DNA from: Oscillospiraceae bacterium
GTDB lineage: Bacteria; Bacillota; Clostridia; Oscillospirales; Oscillospiraceae
NCBI GenBank assembly: GCA_020025535.1
Contig: JAHHRY010000009.1
Coordinates: 1 to 48,801, forward strand
Reading direction: 5' to 3'
Length of the DNA: 48,801 bases
Positions 14,836 through 23,183 of this stretch are shown piece by piece. Position 1 is the stretch's first letter. Every line of letters begins with the position of its first letter. The notes under the pieces were generated by a model, which had not been told where the DNA came from, ran no database searches, and saw only the letters and a list, made by a program, of their open reading frames with translations. The position numbers and the translations under genes are program-made.

Positions 14836-15164
14836 GTGTCCGCCCCTCCTTTCTCAACGCACAAGCACCAGCGGTACAGCACCTGTCCTTTTGATCCGTA
14901 CAATGCTTCCACCCGCCGGATCACATAGGATATCCCCTCAATGCGTATGGTGTCCTGAGGAGCAGCCATGGTTTTTGCCGGGAGCATACACACAAACTGA
15001 CGATTGGGAATCTCTCCCAGAGAAGAAAAGGACCGTGCCGTTTTTATCAGGCTCCGGCTGCGGACGCTTTGACAGAAAACCATGGTTTTCTGTTCCCCGG
15101 CCGCCGACAGAAGGAAGCCCTCCGTTCCGTAACGTGCAAAGGCCCTGTCCACCAGATGTCGCAT
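14817..15164 (-). CDS. phage head-closure (stopper-like) protein
   Basis: The 115-residue basic protein has a beta-rich middle (IRIEGISYVIRRVEALYG) and a short helical start. Its size and its place after the connector and before the tail-completion gene fit a head-closure or stopper protein, which locks DNA inside the filled head. There is one base between its start and the previous stop. No specific motif proves the role. Confidence 0.5.
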   Translation of the reverse strand: MRHLVDRAFARYGTEGFLLSAAGEQKTMVFCQSVRSRSLIKTARSFSSLGEIPNRQFVCMLPAKTMAAPQDTIRIEGISYVIRRVEALYGSKGQVLYRWCLCVEKGGADTWGMNV

Positions 15165-15165
15165 A

Positions 15166-15522
15166 CTATACCCCCCGGAAAGAGAATCTCTCCTTCAGAT
15201 AAGGAGACATCATCAGTTCGGACTGATTCCGCAGGCAGCGGGCCGCCGCACTGGTGCTTTTGCGTTTCATCGTCATATCCCCCACACGCAGCTGTTCCAG
15301 ATCGGCGGTGTCATCCACCTCCGACAACGCTGCCAGTGCCTGCAGACCGGCTGCCGCCACAAAATCCGCCTTGCAGTCCTCAGGAGTCAGTCCGTCCCGG
15401 AGCCGGGAGGTGAGGCTTGTCACCGCCCCCCGGCAAAGGATCTCCAGCATCTGCTCCTGCTCCGGATTTTCCACACCGGACAGCAGTACCGCCTGCGCAT
15501 AAACCTGCTGTACTAATGTCAT
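15166..15522 (-). CDS. phage head-tail connector (gp6-like)
   Basis: The 118-residue, largely alpha-helical protein fits the gp6/adaptor class of head-tail connectors: a first helix with VQQVYAQAVLLSG, a GLTPEDCKADFVAAAGLQAL core and a RGDM/VGDMTMKRK segment. Such proteins form a ring under the portal. Its ATG overlaps the capsid stop (ATGA), the order expected in HK97-type head modules. Confidence 0.65.
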   Translation of the reverse strand: MTLVQQVYAQAVLLSGVENPEQEQMLEILCRGAVTSLTSRLRDGLTPEDCKADFVAAAGLQALAALSEVDDTADLEQLRVGDMTMKRKSTSAAARCLRNQSELMMSPYLKERFSFRGV

Positions 15523-16544
15523 ACGTTCAGCACCGCAGAGGCATCGGTACAGATTTTGCCGAAGCCGCAGATGGAGGTAATGGCGGCACGCTCCAGCTGA
15601 CGGTCAATCAGCTTGTCATATTCTACCAGAACGTCACCGGCTCTCACCTGCTCCAGTGCGTAGCGGTTATCGAGGCCGATGATTACGCCGTCGGCAACCG
15701 CACCGGTGCGATGAAGCTGTGCGCCCAGAGGGGTGCTGAGCTTGCCGGTGCCCTGGAAATTCAGGCCGGTAAGAGGATTCTGCAGTTCGGGGATCTTCAG
15801 CATCTTGGTCATGGTGTTGGTGGAGCACAGGATGGTGTTCATGGTATAGGGATCAAACTTCCCCCAGAATTCCACCAGCTGATCGTAAGCCAGCTTGCCC
15901 TTGGTGCCGGACATGGGAGAGGTGCCGACCACATACTGTACCGCAGCGTTGCTGTTTCCGTCGCCCTCGATCAGGACCTTCACCGCATCCGCCAGCTGCA
16001 TTTTCTGGATGTGAGCACCGATCTGACGCAGCATCACGCCGAACAGATCCAGTTTCTGGAAGCGGATTGCCTCATAGGAAGCCACCAGCATTCTGCCGCG
16101 CTTGCTGAGCTTCACCAGATGTTCCTTGGTCTTGACCTCGGTCTCAGGGATTGCCGTGCCTTCCTGTACGTCCTTCAGGGCCTTGTCATCGTCGGTAGGA
16201 TTGGAGTAGATGGAGCGGTAGTCCATGGAGTCGATGACGGTGGTCGTCGCGGTGATGGCGGGAAGAATGTCATTTTCTTCCATGCCCTGACGGACAGTGC
16301 GGGAGATGTACTCAGGGAACAGCACCGCGGAATCCATGGTGCGGAAGAACTTCTCCACGGGAGAAGAGCCTGCGCCCTTGGCGCGGATACCGAATCGCTT
16401 CAGCTGACGCTGGAAGGCGTCGGTACCCTCCAGAGCGGTACCCCGGTAGTTTTCACTGGGGTCCATGGATTCCAGCACCTGGGTAAAATTCATACCCTCC
16501 TGCCGGTACATACCTTTTTCCAGTTTCAGGTTATCGTAAGCCAT
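15519..16544 (-). CDS. HK97-fold major capsid protein
   Basis: The 341-residue protein is the major capsid protein by position and motif. After a short N-terminal arm it has SAVLFPEYISRTVRQGMEEN, an ITATTTVIDSMDYRS beta region, LLVKLSKRGRMLVASYEAIRFQKLDLFGV, and the ending ERAAITSICGFGKICTDAS. The length suits a capsid without a scaffolding domain, with scaffolding perhaps supplied by the C-terminal part of the protease gene. It forms the shell of the head. ACAGGAGGAAACG is well placed before the ATG. Confidence 0.85.
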   Translation of the reverse strand: MAYDNLKLEKGMYRQEGMNFTQVLESMDPSENYRGTALEGTDAFQRQLKRFGIRAKGAGSSPVEKFFRTMDSAVLFPEYISRTVRQGMEENDILPAITATTTVIDSMDYRSIYSNPTDDDKALKDVQEGTAIPETEVKTKEHLVKLSKRGRMLVASYEAIRFQKLDLFGVMLRQIGAHIQKMQLADAVKVLIEGDGNSNAAVQYVVGTSPMSGTKGKLAYDQLVEFWGKFDPYTMNTILCSTNTMTKMLKIPELQNPLTGLNFQGTGKLSTPLGAQLHRTGAVADGVIIGLDNRYALEQVRAGDVLVEYDKLIDRQLERAAITSICGFGKICTDASAVLNV

Positions 16545-16602
16545 TTTCGTTTCCTCCTGTAAATCAAAAAATATATGGTCACCGGACTTTCCGGTAATCC
16601 CC

Positions 16603-17499
16603 TCAGATCAGGAAGCCGCTCTCCACGGCGTCCATTTTTTCGGCGGCGCAGGGCAGCTGCGTCTGGAAAGGCGTCAACTGATCCATCCGCTGTCTCAGTG
16701 CGGACTTCAGCTTTCGCAGATCTTCCGAACCGGCCTTTTCCGCCACACTTCGCAGCACCGGCTCTTCCACGCCCAGATCCAGACTCAGGCACAGCCGTAC
16801 TACTTCATCCCGAAGTTCCTTTTCGTAGAGTTTTCCCAGCTCCGCCTGCTGATAAAGCGCCCGATATTCTGCCTGTGCGCCGAACTGTTCTGCCAGTTCC
16901 TTCAGCTGGCATCTGCCGCCGTTCATTCCCTTGATGACACCGGCCCCTCTCTGTGCAGGGACAGCCACGAAAGAAAACTCATAAGCATCCATGGGCTCCT
17001 GCAGAACGGCGCAGCAAATCTGTCCGTCATAGCTTTCGCCCTTTTGGTGGCCGCAGCTTCCGTACTCGCTGCCGCAGACGGAGCAGATGCTTCGGCCCAT
17101 GGCGCAGCCAACGGAAACTTCCTTTTTGATGCCTGCCTCGATGTCGGCAATCACCTCATCCGCCTGACCGCCTCTGCGGATGTAGGCCCATGCCTTGATG
17201 TAGCTGACGCCATCCTCCTGCACCACCTCTGCCGCAAAGATTCTGGCCACCTGATTGTCGCTGCTCCAGCGATGATCCACGATGCCGGTTTTGCCGATAA
17301 ACAGCTTGGCAAGACCGGGCAGAGCCCGGGTGTCGAAGCGTTCCCAGTCCCGGTCTACCTGATCGTCACACAGCCGCAGGGAAAAGACATATACCTGCTC
17401 TGCGGTCAGCTTTCCTTTTGCCTGTGCATTGATGGCTTCCAGCTGCGCCTGTGTGGCCATGCCGCCGCTTTCGGCCTGACTTTCTTTTTTGATTTCCAT
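16603..17499 (-). CDS. prohead protease-like protein with C-terminal scaffold-like helix region
   Basis: The 298-residue protein lies between portal and capsid, where head-maturation proteases are found. Residues about 30-190 carry a candidate catalytic pattern: His in VDHRWSS, Ser in KKEVSVGCAM, plus acidic residues, and the YEFSFVAVPAQRGAGV ending typical of the protease domain. Two CxxC pairs (CSVCG and CGHQ) in the middle are unusual and may bind zinc. From about residue 200 a long charged helical segment (LKELAEQFGAQAEYRALYQQ) could act as scaffold. So this could be a protease-scaffold fusion. Confidence 0.7.
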   Translation of the reverse strand: MEIKKESQAESGGMATQAQLEAINAQAKGKLTAEQVYVFSLRLCDDQVDRDWERFDTRALPGLAKLFIGKTGIVDHRWSSDNQVARIFAAEVVQEDGVSYIKAWAYIRRGGQADEVIADIEAGIKKEVSVGCAMGRSICSVCGSEYGSCGHQKGESYDGQICCAVLQEPMDAYEFSFVAVPAQRGAGVIKGMNGGRCQLKELAEQFGAQAEYRALYQQAELGKLYEKELRDEVVRLCLSLDLGVEEPVLRSVAEKAGSEDLRKLKSALRQRMDQLTPFQTQLPCAAEKMDAVESGFLI

Positions 17500-17517
17500 A
17501 TTTCTGCCTCCTTTGTA

Positions 17518-18645
17518 TTACTTTCTGGCCTGTTCTGCCTGTGCCAAATACAGCTGCGCCTGTGCCTCCTGGGTAAAGTCGTGCAGACTGATGTTGTTCC
17601 AGCAGATTTTCACCCGGTCGTCCAGACCTTCATAGGCCAGAAATGTCCTGCAGATTTTGGTCAGCACCGGTTCCACCGTTCTTCTCAGCGCCCACAGTTC
17701 GCTGGTGAGGATGTCGGCCTGCTGGGTACTCATTCGCTCGGTGGTGCTCCAGTTGAGGCCCAGCAGGAACGGCGGCAGACCGGTTTTTGCCACCAGCTGC
17801 TCCAGCATCTGGCGGACGGGAATTTCCGAATTGAGGATGGGTGCCTCGCCACCGATGACTTTGATTTCCACATCACCCATGGCAACAAAATCCCGAACCG
17901 TGCCGTTTTTTCCGTCTTCCATGGCCTTTGCCCATTCGTTTGCCACCTGCTGACCCCGTTCCTGTGCCACAGCGGGATCCAGATTTTCATCTCCCTTGCA
18001 GATAACGCTGTAGCGGATATTCCCCGCACGTTCCCAGTTGGAGCCGATGGCCGTGTAGATTTTCATGAGAATCTCCGCCAGAAACGGCATTCCCCGGAAG
18101 AGACTCACACCATAAGGATGTGCGGGCTCCGGATGCAGGGTGGTAAACAGCAGCAGATGCTGATACGGAAGCGGGCGAATCTGCCCATGTCCGTCAGGCC
18201 CCCAGAGCACCACTTCCATAGGGCTGTCGCCTTCGGTGACCGTAAGTGCCGTTACATCTCCCCAGCACAGGCCCCGTACTCTGTCCCTGCTGACCACGAT
18301 TTCGCCCACCGCTCTGCCGTAGGTCAGCAGGCTGTCCATAAAGCAGTTCAAAAAGTTGTCGATTCCGATCTGCCCGTAGCCGCAGGGCAGATTTGCCAGA
18401 AACGCATCCAGTCGTGTCTGTGCCGCCTTGCTGCGGCATTCCACGGAGAAGCCGCCGGAAAGACGTACCAGCTTTTCGATGGCCGCATCCAGCACCGGAA
18501 TGGCCTCCCGCAGCTGACGGTATACCTGTTCCTCTCCGGTTCCCAGCGGAACGAATCCTCTCAGGGCATCGAACGGATGTACCTGCCCGTTCCGCAGCTG
18601 ACATTTTGCAGCCGGCTGTGTGTTTTCCTTTCGTTTTCGGTTCAT
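17518..18645 (-). CDS. phage portal protein
   Basis: The 375-residue protein is a portal: AIEKLVRLSGGFSVECRS, a GQIGIDNFLNCFMDSLLTYGRA helix region, a PYQHLLLFTTLHPEPAHPYG loop with the GxSLFRGMPFLAEIL helix that follows in this family, and LPPFLLGLNWSTTERMSTQQADILTSELW near the C-terminus. The portal forms the twelve-fold ring through which DNA enters and leaves the head. I chose the ATG at 18645, eight bases after AAGGAG; a GTG nine bases earlier sits on top of that site. Confidence 0.82.
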   Translation of the reverse strand: MNRKRKENTQPAAKCQLRNGQVHPFDALRGFVPLGTGEEQVYRQLREAIPVLDAAIEKLVRLSGGFSVECRSKAAQTRLDAFLANLPCGYGQIGIDNFLNCFMDSLLTYGRAVGEIVVSRDRVRGLCWGDVTALTVTEGDSPMEVVLWGPDGHGQIRPLPYQHLLLFTTLHPEPAHPYGVSLFRGMPFLAEILMKIYTAIGSNWERAGNIRYSVICKGDENLDPAVAQERGQQVANEWAKAMEDGKNGTVRDFVAMGDVEIKVIGGEAPILNSEIPVRQMLEQLVAKTGLPPFLLGLNWSTTERMSTQQADILTSELWALRRTVEPVLTKICRTFLAYEGLDDRVKICWNNISLHDFTQEAQAQLYLAQAEQARK

Positions 18646-18658
18646 ATTTTTCACTCCT

Positions 18659-19912
18659 TCACTGTTTCCGCTCTACCGAGCAGACCATGATTCCCGTCTG
18701 TTTGTCCCCCAGAATCGTGGATACAAAGTAGCGCATATCGTCCATGGCGTGATCGTTTTCCTTTTTCACACGATCCAGTCCGCCGCCCTGGGGATTCCAG
18801 ACATAGGTATCCATTTCCCGGAGGCAGTCATCGCATCCGCTGCAAATAACGACCTTTCCTTTTTTGAGACAATCAGCCGTCAGACGGATGCCGGCAAGCA
18901 CATCGTTTTTTGCTTTCTGTACCCGCCATCCCTGCCGACGCAGCACTTCCATAAAGCTGGCAGCGGAAGGATCCACGACCACCGCCGTAATGGGGCGTTC
19001 TCCTGCCAGCTTTTTCATAGCCGCGGCGTATTCCTCGTCGGTCATCTGCCGCATTTCCGCCCTGGAATTGAAATAGAACTCGCGAATCCGGTACCATACG
19101 CCGTTTTTTCGTCCCCATAGCCCCATGGAAGTGGGATTCACCGTACCGTAGTCGCAGGAGATGTAGTATTTTTCCAGAGGTTCTGCAGGCGGATCCGCCA
19201 CCATATCCGGCTCAAAGAAATCGTATACCCTGCCCTCTGCCTGTACCCATTGTCCCAGAATGAACCGCCGGTAGAACACTCCGGTGTACAGGCGCTGATA
19301 ACGTCTGCGGATCTGATCCGTCAAAGAGGGATTGTCCTCCATGGTAAAGTGAAGCCTGAGACAGTTTCTCTGTTCTGCTTCCTGAATCCAGGTCTTGTAA
19401 AACCAGTGACTGGGGCCGGCGGGATTGCAGTTAAACCACATCCGGCTGCCCGCCACGGAGCAGCGGGCGCAGGCCTGTTCCACGAAGGAACGGGGCATCA
19501 GTGCCACCTCATCCATGAGGATTCCCGCGAAGGTGATACCCTGAATGAGGCTTGCAGAGCTTTCATCCCTGCCGCCGAATACATAGAACTGATTTTCGTG
19601 ACCCAGGAAGCGCAGAGTCAGCAGATTTTCCGATCTTTTTTCCTTCCAGACCGCCCCCAGCTGTGCCAGTCTGGGGAGGATTTCCGACAGGACATTTCGC
19701 CGCAGAGAAGAAATCGTCTTGCCGCAGACACCGAATCGCATACCGTCAAAGCAGGTGCTGGCCCAGAGGAAAAAGGACAATCCCATAGCCATGGTTTTGC
19801 CGGAACGTACGGCTCCGTCGCAGACGATGGCTTCTTTTTGCGCGTTGGGATTTCCCGGAATCCACCAGGTCATTACCGTTCTCTGCTTGGGTGAAAACCG
19901 GGCGTAGCTCAT
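18659..19912 (-). CDS. phage terminase large subunit (PBSX-family)
   Basis: The 417-residue protein has both terminase domains. Walker A is CDGAVRSGKT (31-40), Walker B is ILMDEVAL (131-138), and a coupling region (WFNCNPAGPSHWFYK) follows. The C-terminal nuclease has SCDYGTVNPT, AVVVDPSAASF and DHAMDDMRYF acidic clusters, all apparently intact. It would cut and pump DNA into the head. The start overlaps the small-subunit stop by 4 bp. An intact ATPase and nuclease argue that the module is under selection or recently lost its phage. Confidence 0.9.
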   Translation of the reverse strand: MSYARFSPKQRTVMTWWIPGNPNAQKEAIVCDGAVRSGKTMAMGLSFFLWASTCFDGMRFGVCGKTISSLRRNVLSEILPRLAQLGAVWKEKRSENLLTLRFLGHENQFYVFGGRDESSASLIQGITFAGILMDEVALMPRSFVEQACARCSVAGSRMWFNCNPAGPSHWFYKTWIQEAEQRNCLRLHFTMEDNPSLTDQIRRRYQRLYTGVFYRRFILGQWVQAEGRVYDFFEPDMVADPPAEPLEKYYISCDYGTVNPTSMGLWGRKNGVWYRIREFYFNSRAEMRQMTDEEYAAAMKKLAGERPITAVVVDPSAASFMEVLRRQGWRVQKAKNDVLAGIRLTADCLKKGKVVICSGCDDCLREMDTYVWNPQGGGLDRVKKENDHAMDDMRYFVSTILGDKQTGIMVCSVERKQ

Positions 19913-20238
19913 GGGTTGTCCTCCCCGGATTGCTGTAAGGCTCTGAGGAATTCTTCAGCCTCCGTGCTTTCGTCGCCCGCCGCCACTGCCAGCTGTTCCA
20001 GCGCTCTCAGCCGGTCGATAAGCTTGATTTCCACCGTTCCCTTGTCGTTTCGCTTCACTTCGCTCAGAAGGCTCAAATCAAGCTTGTCCAGTTTTGGTTC
20101 ATCCTCCAGGGCCAGACGGACACAGTCGTTGGCTCTGCCGAAAGCCAGCTCCGCCAGCCGTCTGGTAACATCTTCCCTGCGGATTTTTCCGGAACGGATA
20201 CGCTTTTTCAGGTTTTCTTCCCCCTTTAGTTTTTCCAT
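19909..20238 (-). CDS. phage terminase small subunit
   Basis: The 109-residue protein precedes and overlaps the large terminase gene. It has helical DNA-binding character (RIRSGKIRREDVTRRLAELAF) and the VEIKLIDRLRALEQLAV oligomerisation-like helix found in terminase small subunits. I place the start at 20238, where GGGAGGGGGG precedes ATG; the longer frame to 20298 has no site and would run into the upstream hairpin. It is the first gene of the leftward head cluster. Confidence 0.72.
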   Translation of the reverse strand: MEKLKGEENLKKRIRSGKIRREDVTRRLAELAFGRANDCVRLALEDEPKLDKLDLSLLSEVKRNDKGTVEIKLIDRLRALEQLAVAAGDESTEAEEFLRALQQSGEDNP

Positions 20239-20264
20239 GACCCCCCTCCCTTTCATCTGTACCC

Positions 20265-20300
20265 CGGAAAAACAAAAAAGTTGTACCAGAGGGTACAACT
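20265..20300 (-). terminator. hairpin with T-tract before the phage cluster
   Basis: AGTTGTACC and GGTACAACT (perfect 9-bp arms, 4-nt loop, 20279-20300) are followed on the minus strand by a run of six T and more. It lies 41 bp upstream of the small terminase start, in the transcribed direction. It could be an attenuator or an insulator of the cluster. Confidence 0.65.
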
Positions 20301-20353
20301 GAGAAATTTCTTATAAAAAACGCGTTTTCCTGCCGGGAAAAAGGAATCCGCAG

Positions 20354-20383
20354 TTGACAAAACCTGCGAATTGTGGCTATAAT
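20354..20383 (+). promoter_or_regulatory. metG promoter
   Basis: Perfect TTGACA (20354-20359) and TATAAT (20378-20383) are 18 bp apart, just upstream of the T-box leader. Confidence 0.8.
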
Positions 20384-20394
20384 AAGCAATAATA

Positions 20395-20624
20395 TGGTTT
20401 AACAGCGATGAAGAGGAGAGTACGCCGCCGGAACCGGACAGAGAGCCCTGTATGGTGGGAAGGGGCACGGGAAACGCAGCGGAACATGGCCTTGGAGCTG
20501 GAATGTCGATAGGTAGGCATTTCCGGGTGCGCCCGTGACAGCGTTATGAGGCAGAGCAATCTGCGAAACAAGGTGGTACCGCGTCAATCTTGTCGCCCTT
20601 GAGTTATCTCAGGGCGATTTTTCG
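20395..20624 (+). promoter_or_regulatory. T-box riboswitch of metG
   Basis: The leader carries the invariant T-box sequence AGGTGGTACCGCG (20571-20583) and a terminator (TCGCCCTTGAG, loop, CTCAGGGCGA, then T5, ending at 20622). Stem I starts with GATGAAGAGGAGAGTA and an ATG triplet at 20486-20488 (GGAACATGG) is the probable specifier codon, fitting methionine. Uncharged tRNA-Met would block the terminator and allow metG expression. Confidence 0.88.
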
Positions 20625-20642
20625 TTTGTTAGGAGGATTATT

Positions 20643-22592
20643 ATGTGTGAAAAATGCAAGGGTAATTTTTACATTACCACCCCCATCTACTATCCCTCGT
20701 CGAAGCTTCACATCGGCCATACCTACTGCACCGTGGCAACCGATGCCATGGCCCGCTATAAGCGGCTGCAGGGCTATAATGTGATGTTCCTCACCGGCAC
20801 CGACGAACACGGCCAGAAGATTGAGGACAAAGCCCGGGAATCCGGCGTAACACCTCAGGAGTTTGTGGATAATATTGTCATGGGCGAGCGGGGCGTTCTG
20901 GATCTGTGGAAACTGATGAACATTTCCAATGACCGTTTCATCCGTACCACGGATGACTATCATGTAGAATCCATCCAGAAGATTTTCAAGATGATGTACG
21001 ATAACGGCGACATCTATAAGGGCACCTATAAGGGCAAGTACTGCAAGCCCTGCGAGTCCTTCTGGACAGAGAGCCAGCTGGTAGACGGCAAATGCCCCGA
21101 TTGCGGCCGGGAAGTGCAGGATGCCGAGGAAGAAGCCTATTTCTTCCGTCTTTCCAAGTACGCAGACCGTGTCCAGGACCTGCTGGAGAACACCGATTTC
21201 CTGGAGCCCCGCAGCCGTGTCAACGAGATGGTGAATAACTTCATCAAGCCGGGCCTGGAAGATCTGTGCGTCTCCCGTACCAGCTTCACCTGGGGCGTGC
21301 CCGTGGATTTTGACCCGGGCCATGTGGTCTATGTCTGGATCGATGCGCTTTTTAACTATATGACCGCTCTGGGCTACCAGAATGACCGTCATAATGAGCT
21401 TTCCCAGTTCTGGCCTGCCGATGTCCACTTTGTGGGCAAGGAAATCGTCCGCTTCCATTCCATCATCTGGCCTGCCATGCTGATGAGCCTGAATCTGCCT
21501 CTGCCCAAGAAGGTGTTCGGTCACGGCTGGCTGCTGCTGGACGGCGGCAAGATGTCCAAGTCCAAGGGCAACGTGGTGGATCCCTATATTCTGGCAGAGC
21601 GTTTCGGCGTAGATGCCCTGCGATTCTTCCTTCTGCGTTCCTTCCCCTTCGGCTCCGACGGCAACTTCTCCAATGAAGTGCTGATTTCCACCATCAATAC
21701 CGATCTTGCCAATGATCTGGGCAATCTGGTGTCCCGTACCATCGCCATGGCACAGAAGTACTTCGGCGAGCATCTGCCCGCTCAGCAGGCAGAGAATCCC
21801 GAGATGGATGCAGAGCTGCTGGCAATGGTCAGCGACCTGCGGGGCAAGTACGAGGAGCAGATGGAGCATTTTGCCTTCCAGAACGCTCTGGCAGAGATCT
21901 TCAAGGTCATTTCCCGTGCCAATAAGTATATTGATGAAAACGCCCCCTGGGTTCTGGCCAAGAGCGAGGAGAATAAGCCCCGCCTTGCCAAGGTGCTCTA
22001 TAACCTGCTGGAAACCATCCGTATCTGTGCCGGTCTGCTGAAGCCCTTCATGCCGGATACCGCCGATGAGATTGGCCGCCGTCTGGGCAACCCCAGAATG
22101 GACTGGGATAGTCTGGGCATCTTTGGCGTGCTGCCCGCAGAGGCAGCCCCCGTTGCCGGCCCCGTCCTGTTCCCGAGAATCGACATGGAAAAAGAGCTGA
22201 AGGAACTGGAAGAGCTGACCAAGCCTCAGAAGACCGAGCCTGAGCTGCCGCTGGCAGAGGCCAAACCCGACATTGCTTTTGACGAATTTGAAAAGGTTGA
22301 TATGACCGTGGTCAAAGTGCTGACCTGTGAAAAGGTGAAGAAGAGCGAGAAGCTGCTGAAGTTCACTCTGGACGACGGTACCGGCGAGCCGAGAACCATT
22401 CTTTCCGGCATTGCCAAGTACTACCAGCCGGAGCAGCTGGTGGGCAAGACGCTGGTGGCCGTAACCAACCTGGCTCCCCGGAAGATGATGGGCCAGCTGA
22501 GCTGCGGAATGCTGCTGTCTGCCGAGCGTGGCGACCAGCTGCATCTGCTGATGCTGGACGACGCCATTCCCGCAGGCAGCCGTCTGGTGTAA
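20643..22592 (+). CDS. metG: methionyl-tRNA synthetase
   Basis: The 649-residue enzyme charges tRNA-Met. The class I HIGH motif is HIGH at residues 23-26, KMSKSKGN is at 303-310, and a four-cysteine zinc knuckle (CKPC...CPDC) sits between. The C-terminal domain from about residue 545 (FEKVDMTVVKVLTCEKVKKS) is the oligonucleotide-binding tRNA-binding domain that gives a dimer. The length and layout are normal for the bacterial enzyme with fused tRNA-binding domain. The gene is divergent from the phage cluster and controlled by the T-box leader. GGAGG lies before the ATG. Confidence 0.97.
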   Translation: MCEKCKGNFYITTPIYYPSSKLHIGHTYCTVATDAMARYKRLQGYNVMFLTGTDEHGQKIEDKARESGVTPQEFVDNIVMGERGVLDLWKLMNISNDRFIRTTDDYHVESIQKIFKMMYDNGDIYKGTYKGKYCKPCESFWTESQLVDGKCPDCGREVQDAEEEAYFFRLSKYADRVQDLLENTDFLEPRSRVNEMVNNFIKPGLEDLCVSRTSFTWGVPVDFDPGHVVYVWIDALFNYMTALGYQNDRHNELSQFWPADVHFVGKEIVRFHSIIWPAMLMSLNLPLPKKVFGHGWLLLDGGKMSKSKGNVVDPYILAERFGVDALRFFLLRSFPFGSDGNFSNEVLISTINTDLANDLGNLVSRTIAMAQKYFGEHLPAQQAENPEMDAELLAMVSDLRGKYEEQMEHFAFQNALAEIFKVISRANKYIDENAPWVLAKSEENKPRLAKVLYNLLETIRICAGLLKPFMPDTADEIGRRLGNPRMDWDSLGIFGVLPAEAAPVAGPVLFPRIDMEKELKELEELTKPQKTEPELPLAEAKPDIAFDEFEKVDMTVVKVLTCEKVKKSEKLLKFTLDDGTGEPRTILSGIAKYYQPEQLVGKTLVAVTNLAPRKMMGQLSCGMLLSAERGDQLHLLMLDDAIPAGSRLV

Positions 22593-22971
22593 TTTCCCGC
22601 AAAAAAGCCCTTCCCGGAAAGCCGGGGCTTCGTAAACAGTCATAAAAAAGATGGTACTGAGGATTGGAAACATCTCCCCGGTACCATCTTTTCTTACCCA
22701 AAAGGAATGCAGCGGAATATCCCAGCCCCGCAGGCGCAACGGCTCGGCAGGGGCAGCGAAACCTGTCCGATACATCCAGGCAATCCGAACTGTGCCCCCA
22801 TATGCTATACCTGCGGTGGCACGCATCTGTACGCCTTTTCCGACATATGCGGGTCTTTGAGAATAAACGCCCCGGACACCTGAGTGTCCGGGGCGTTTTC
22901 CGCCACAGTATTCCACGCGTTACTGTTTTACGAGCACCGGCCTAACAGGGAGGGCTTTTGCCGGCTGAGAA
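22593..22971. other. 379-bp gap with three hairpins
   Basis: No coding region is convincing. A weak metG terminator (22605-22630), a 12-bp-stem hairpin AAAAGATGGTAC/GTACCATCTTTT (22646-22692, 23-nt loop) and a strong 14-bp hairpin (22866-22897) are present. An open frame covers the middle on the plus strand but has no ribosome site and no protein-like composition. Confidence 0.6.
22866..22899. terminator. bidirectional terminator
   Basis: Perfect 14-bp arms (22866-22879 and 22884-22897) flank CTGA, with T-rich DNA on both outer sides. It would also serve a leftward transcript of the 31-codon gene at 22972-23067. Confidence 0.75.
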
Positions 22972-23067
22972 TTACTGTCTTCTGTTTTCCATCCTTCCTG
23001 ACTGAACCACCGGGGGCTTGGGATCGGCGGCTTCCCAGGTAATGGGCTTTTTTTCGTCCTGTTTCAT
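22972..23067 (-). CDS. possible 31-residue protein
   Basis: The short frame begins MKQDEKKPITWEAADPKPP and ends in MENRRQ. GGAAGGGAAG lies a few bases before the ATG, and the strong terminator at 22866-22899 follows about 75 bases downstream. The mixture of Lys/Glu start, Trp and Pro looks like a small protein more than random DNA. There is no known family and the evidence is thin. Confidence 0.35.
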   Translation of the reverse strand: MKQDEKKPITWEAADPKPPVVQSGRMENRRQ

Positions 23068-23126
23068 AGGTCTTCCCTTCCTTTCCGAAAATAGCATTTG
23101 CAGGAAGCGCCGGATTATCCCGCCAG

Positions 23127-23155
23127 TTGACAGAATCCACAGAATCCACTATAAT
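23127..23155 (+). promoter_or_regulatory. promoter of the DUF1893 gene
   Basis: TTGACA (23127-23132) and TATAAT (23150-23155) are both perfect, 17 bp apart, 28 bp before the ATG at 23184. Confidence 0.82.
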
Positions 23156-23183
23156 TTAGAAAAACACTCAAAGGAGAACATCC

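Noticed and set aside
17044..18690. Open frame of 548 codons on the plus strand over portal and protease
   Set aside because: It is antisense to the well-supported phage genes and has no family match.
13803..20238. Tailocin (phage tail bacteriocin)
   Set aside because: Head and terminase genes are present and tail tube and sheath genes are missing, the reverse of a tailocin.
20604..22916. Open frame of 770 codons on the minus strand over metG
   Set aside because: It is the antisense shadow of a clear methionyl-tRNA synthetase gene with T-box leader; its sequence is rich in Gly, His and Gln without domains.
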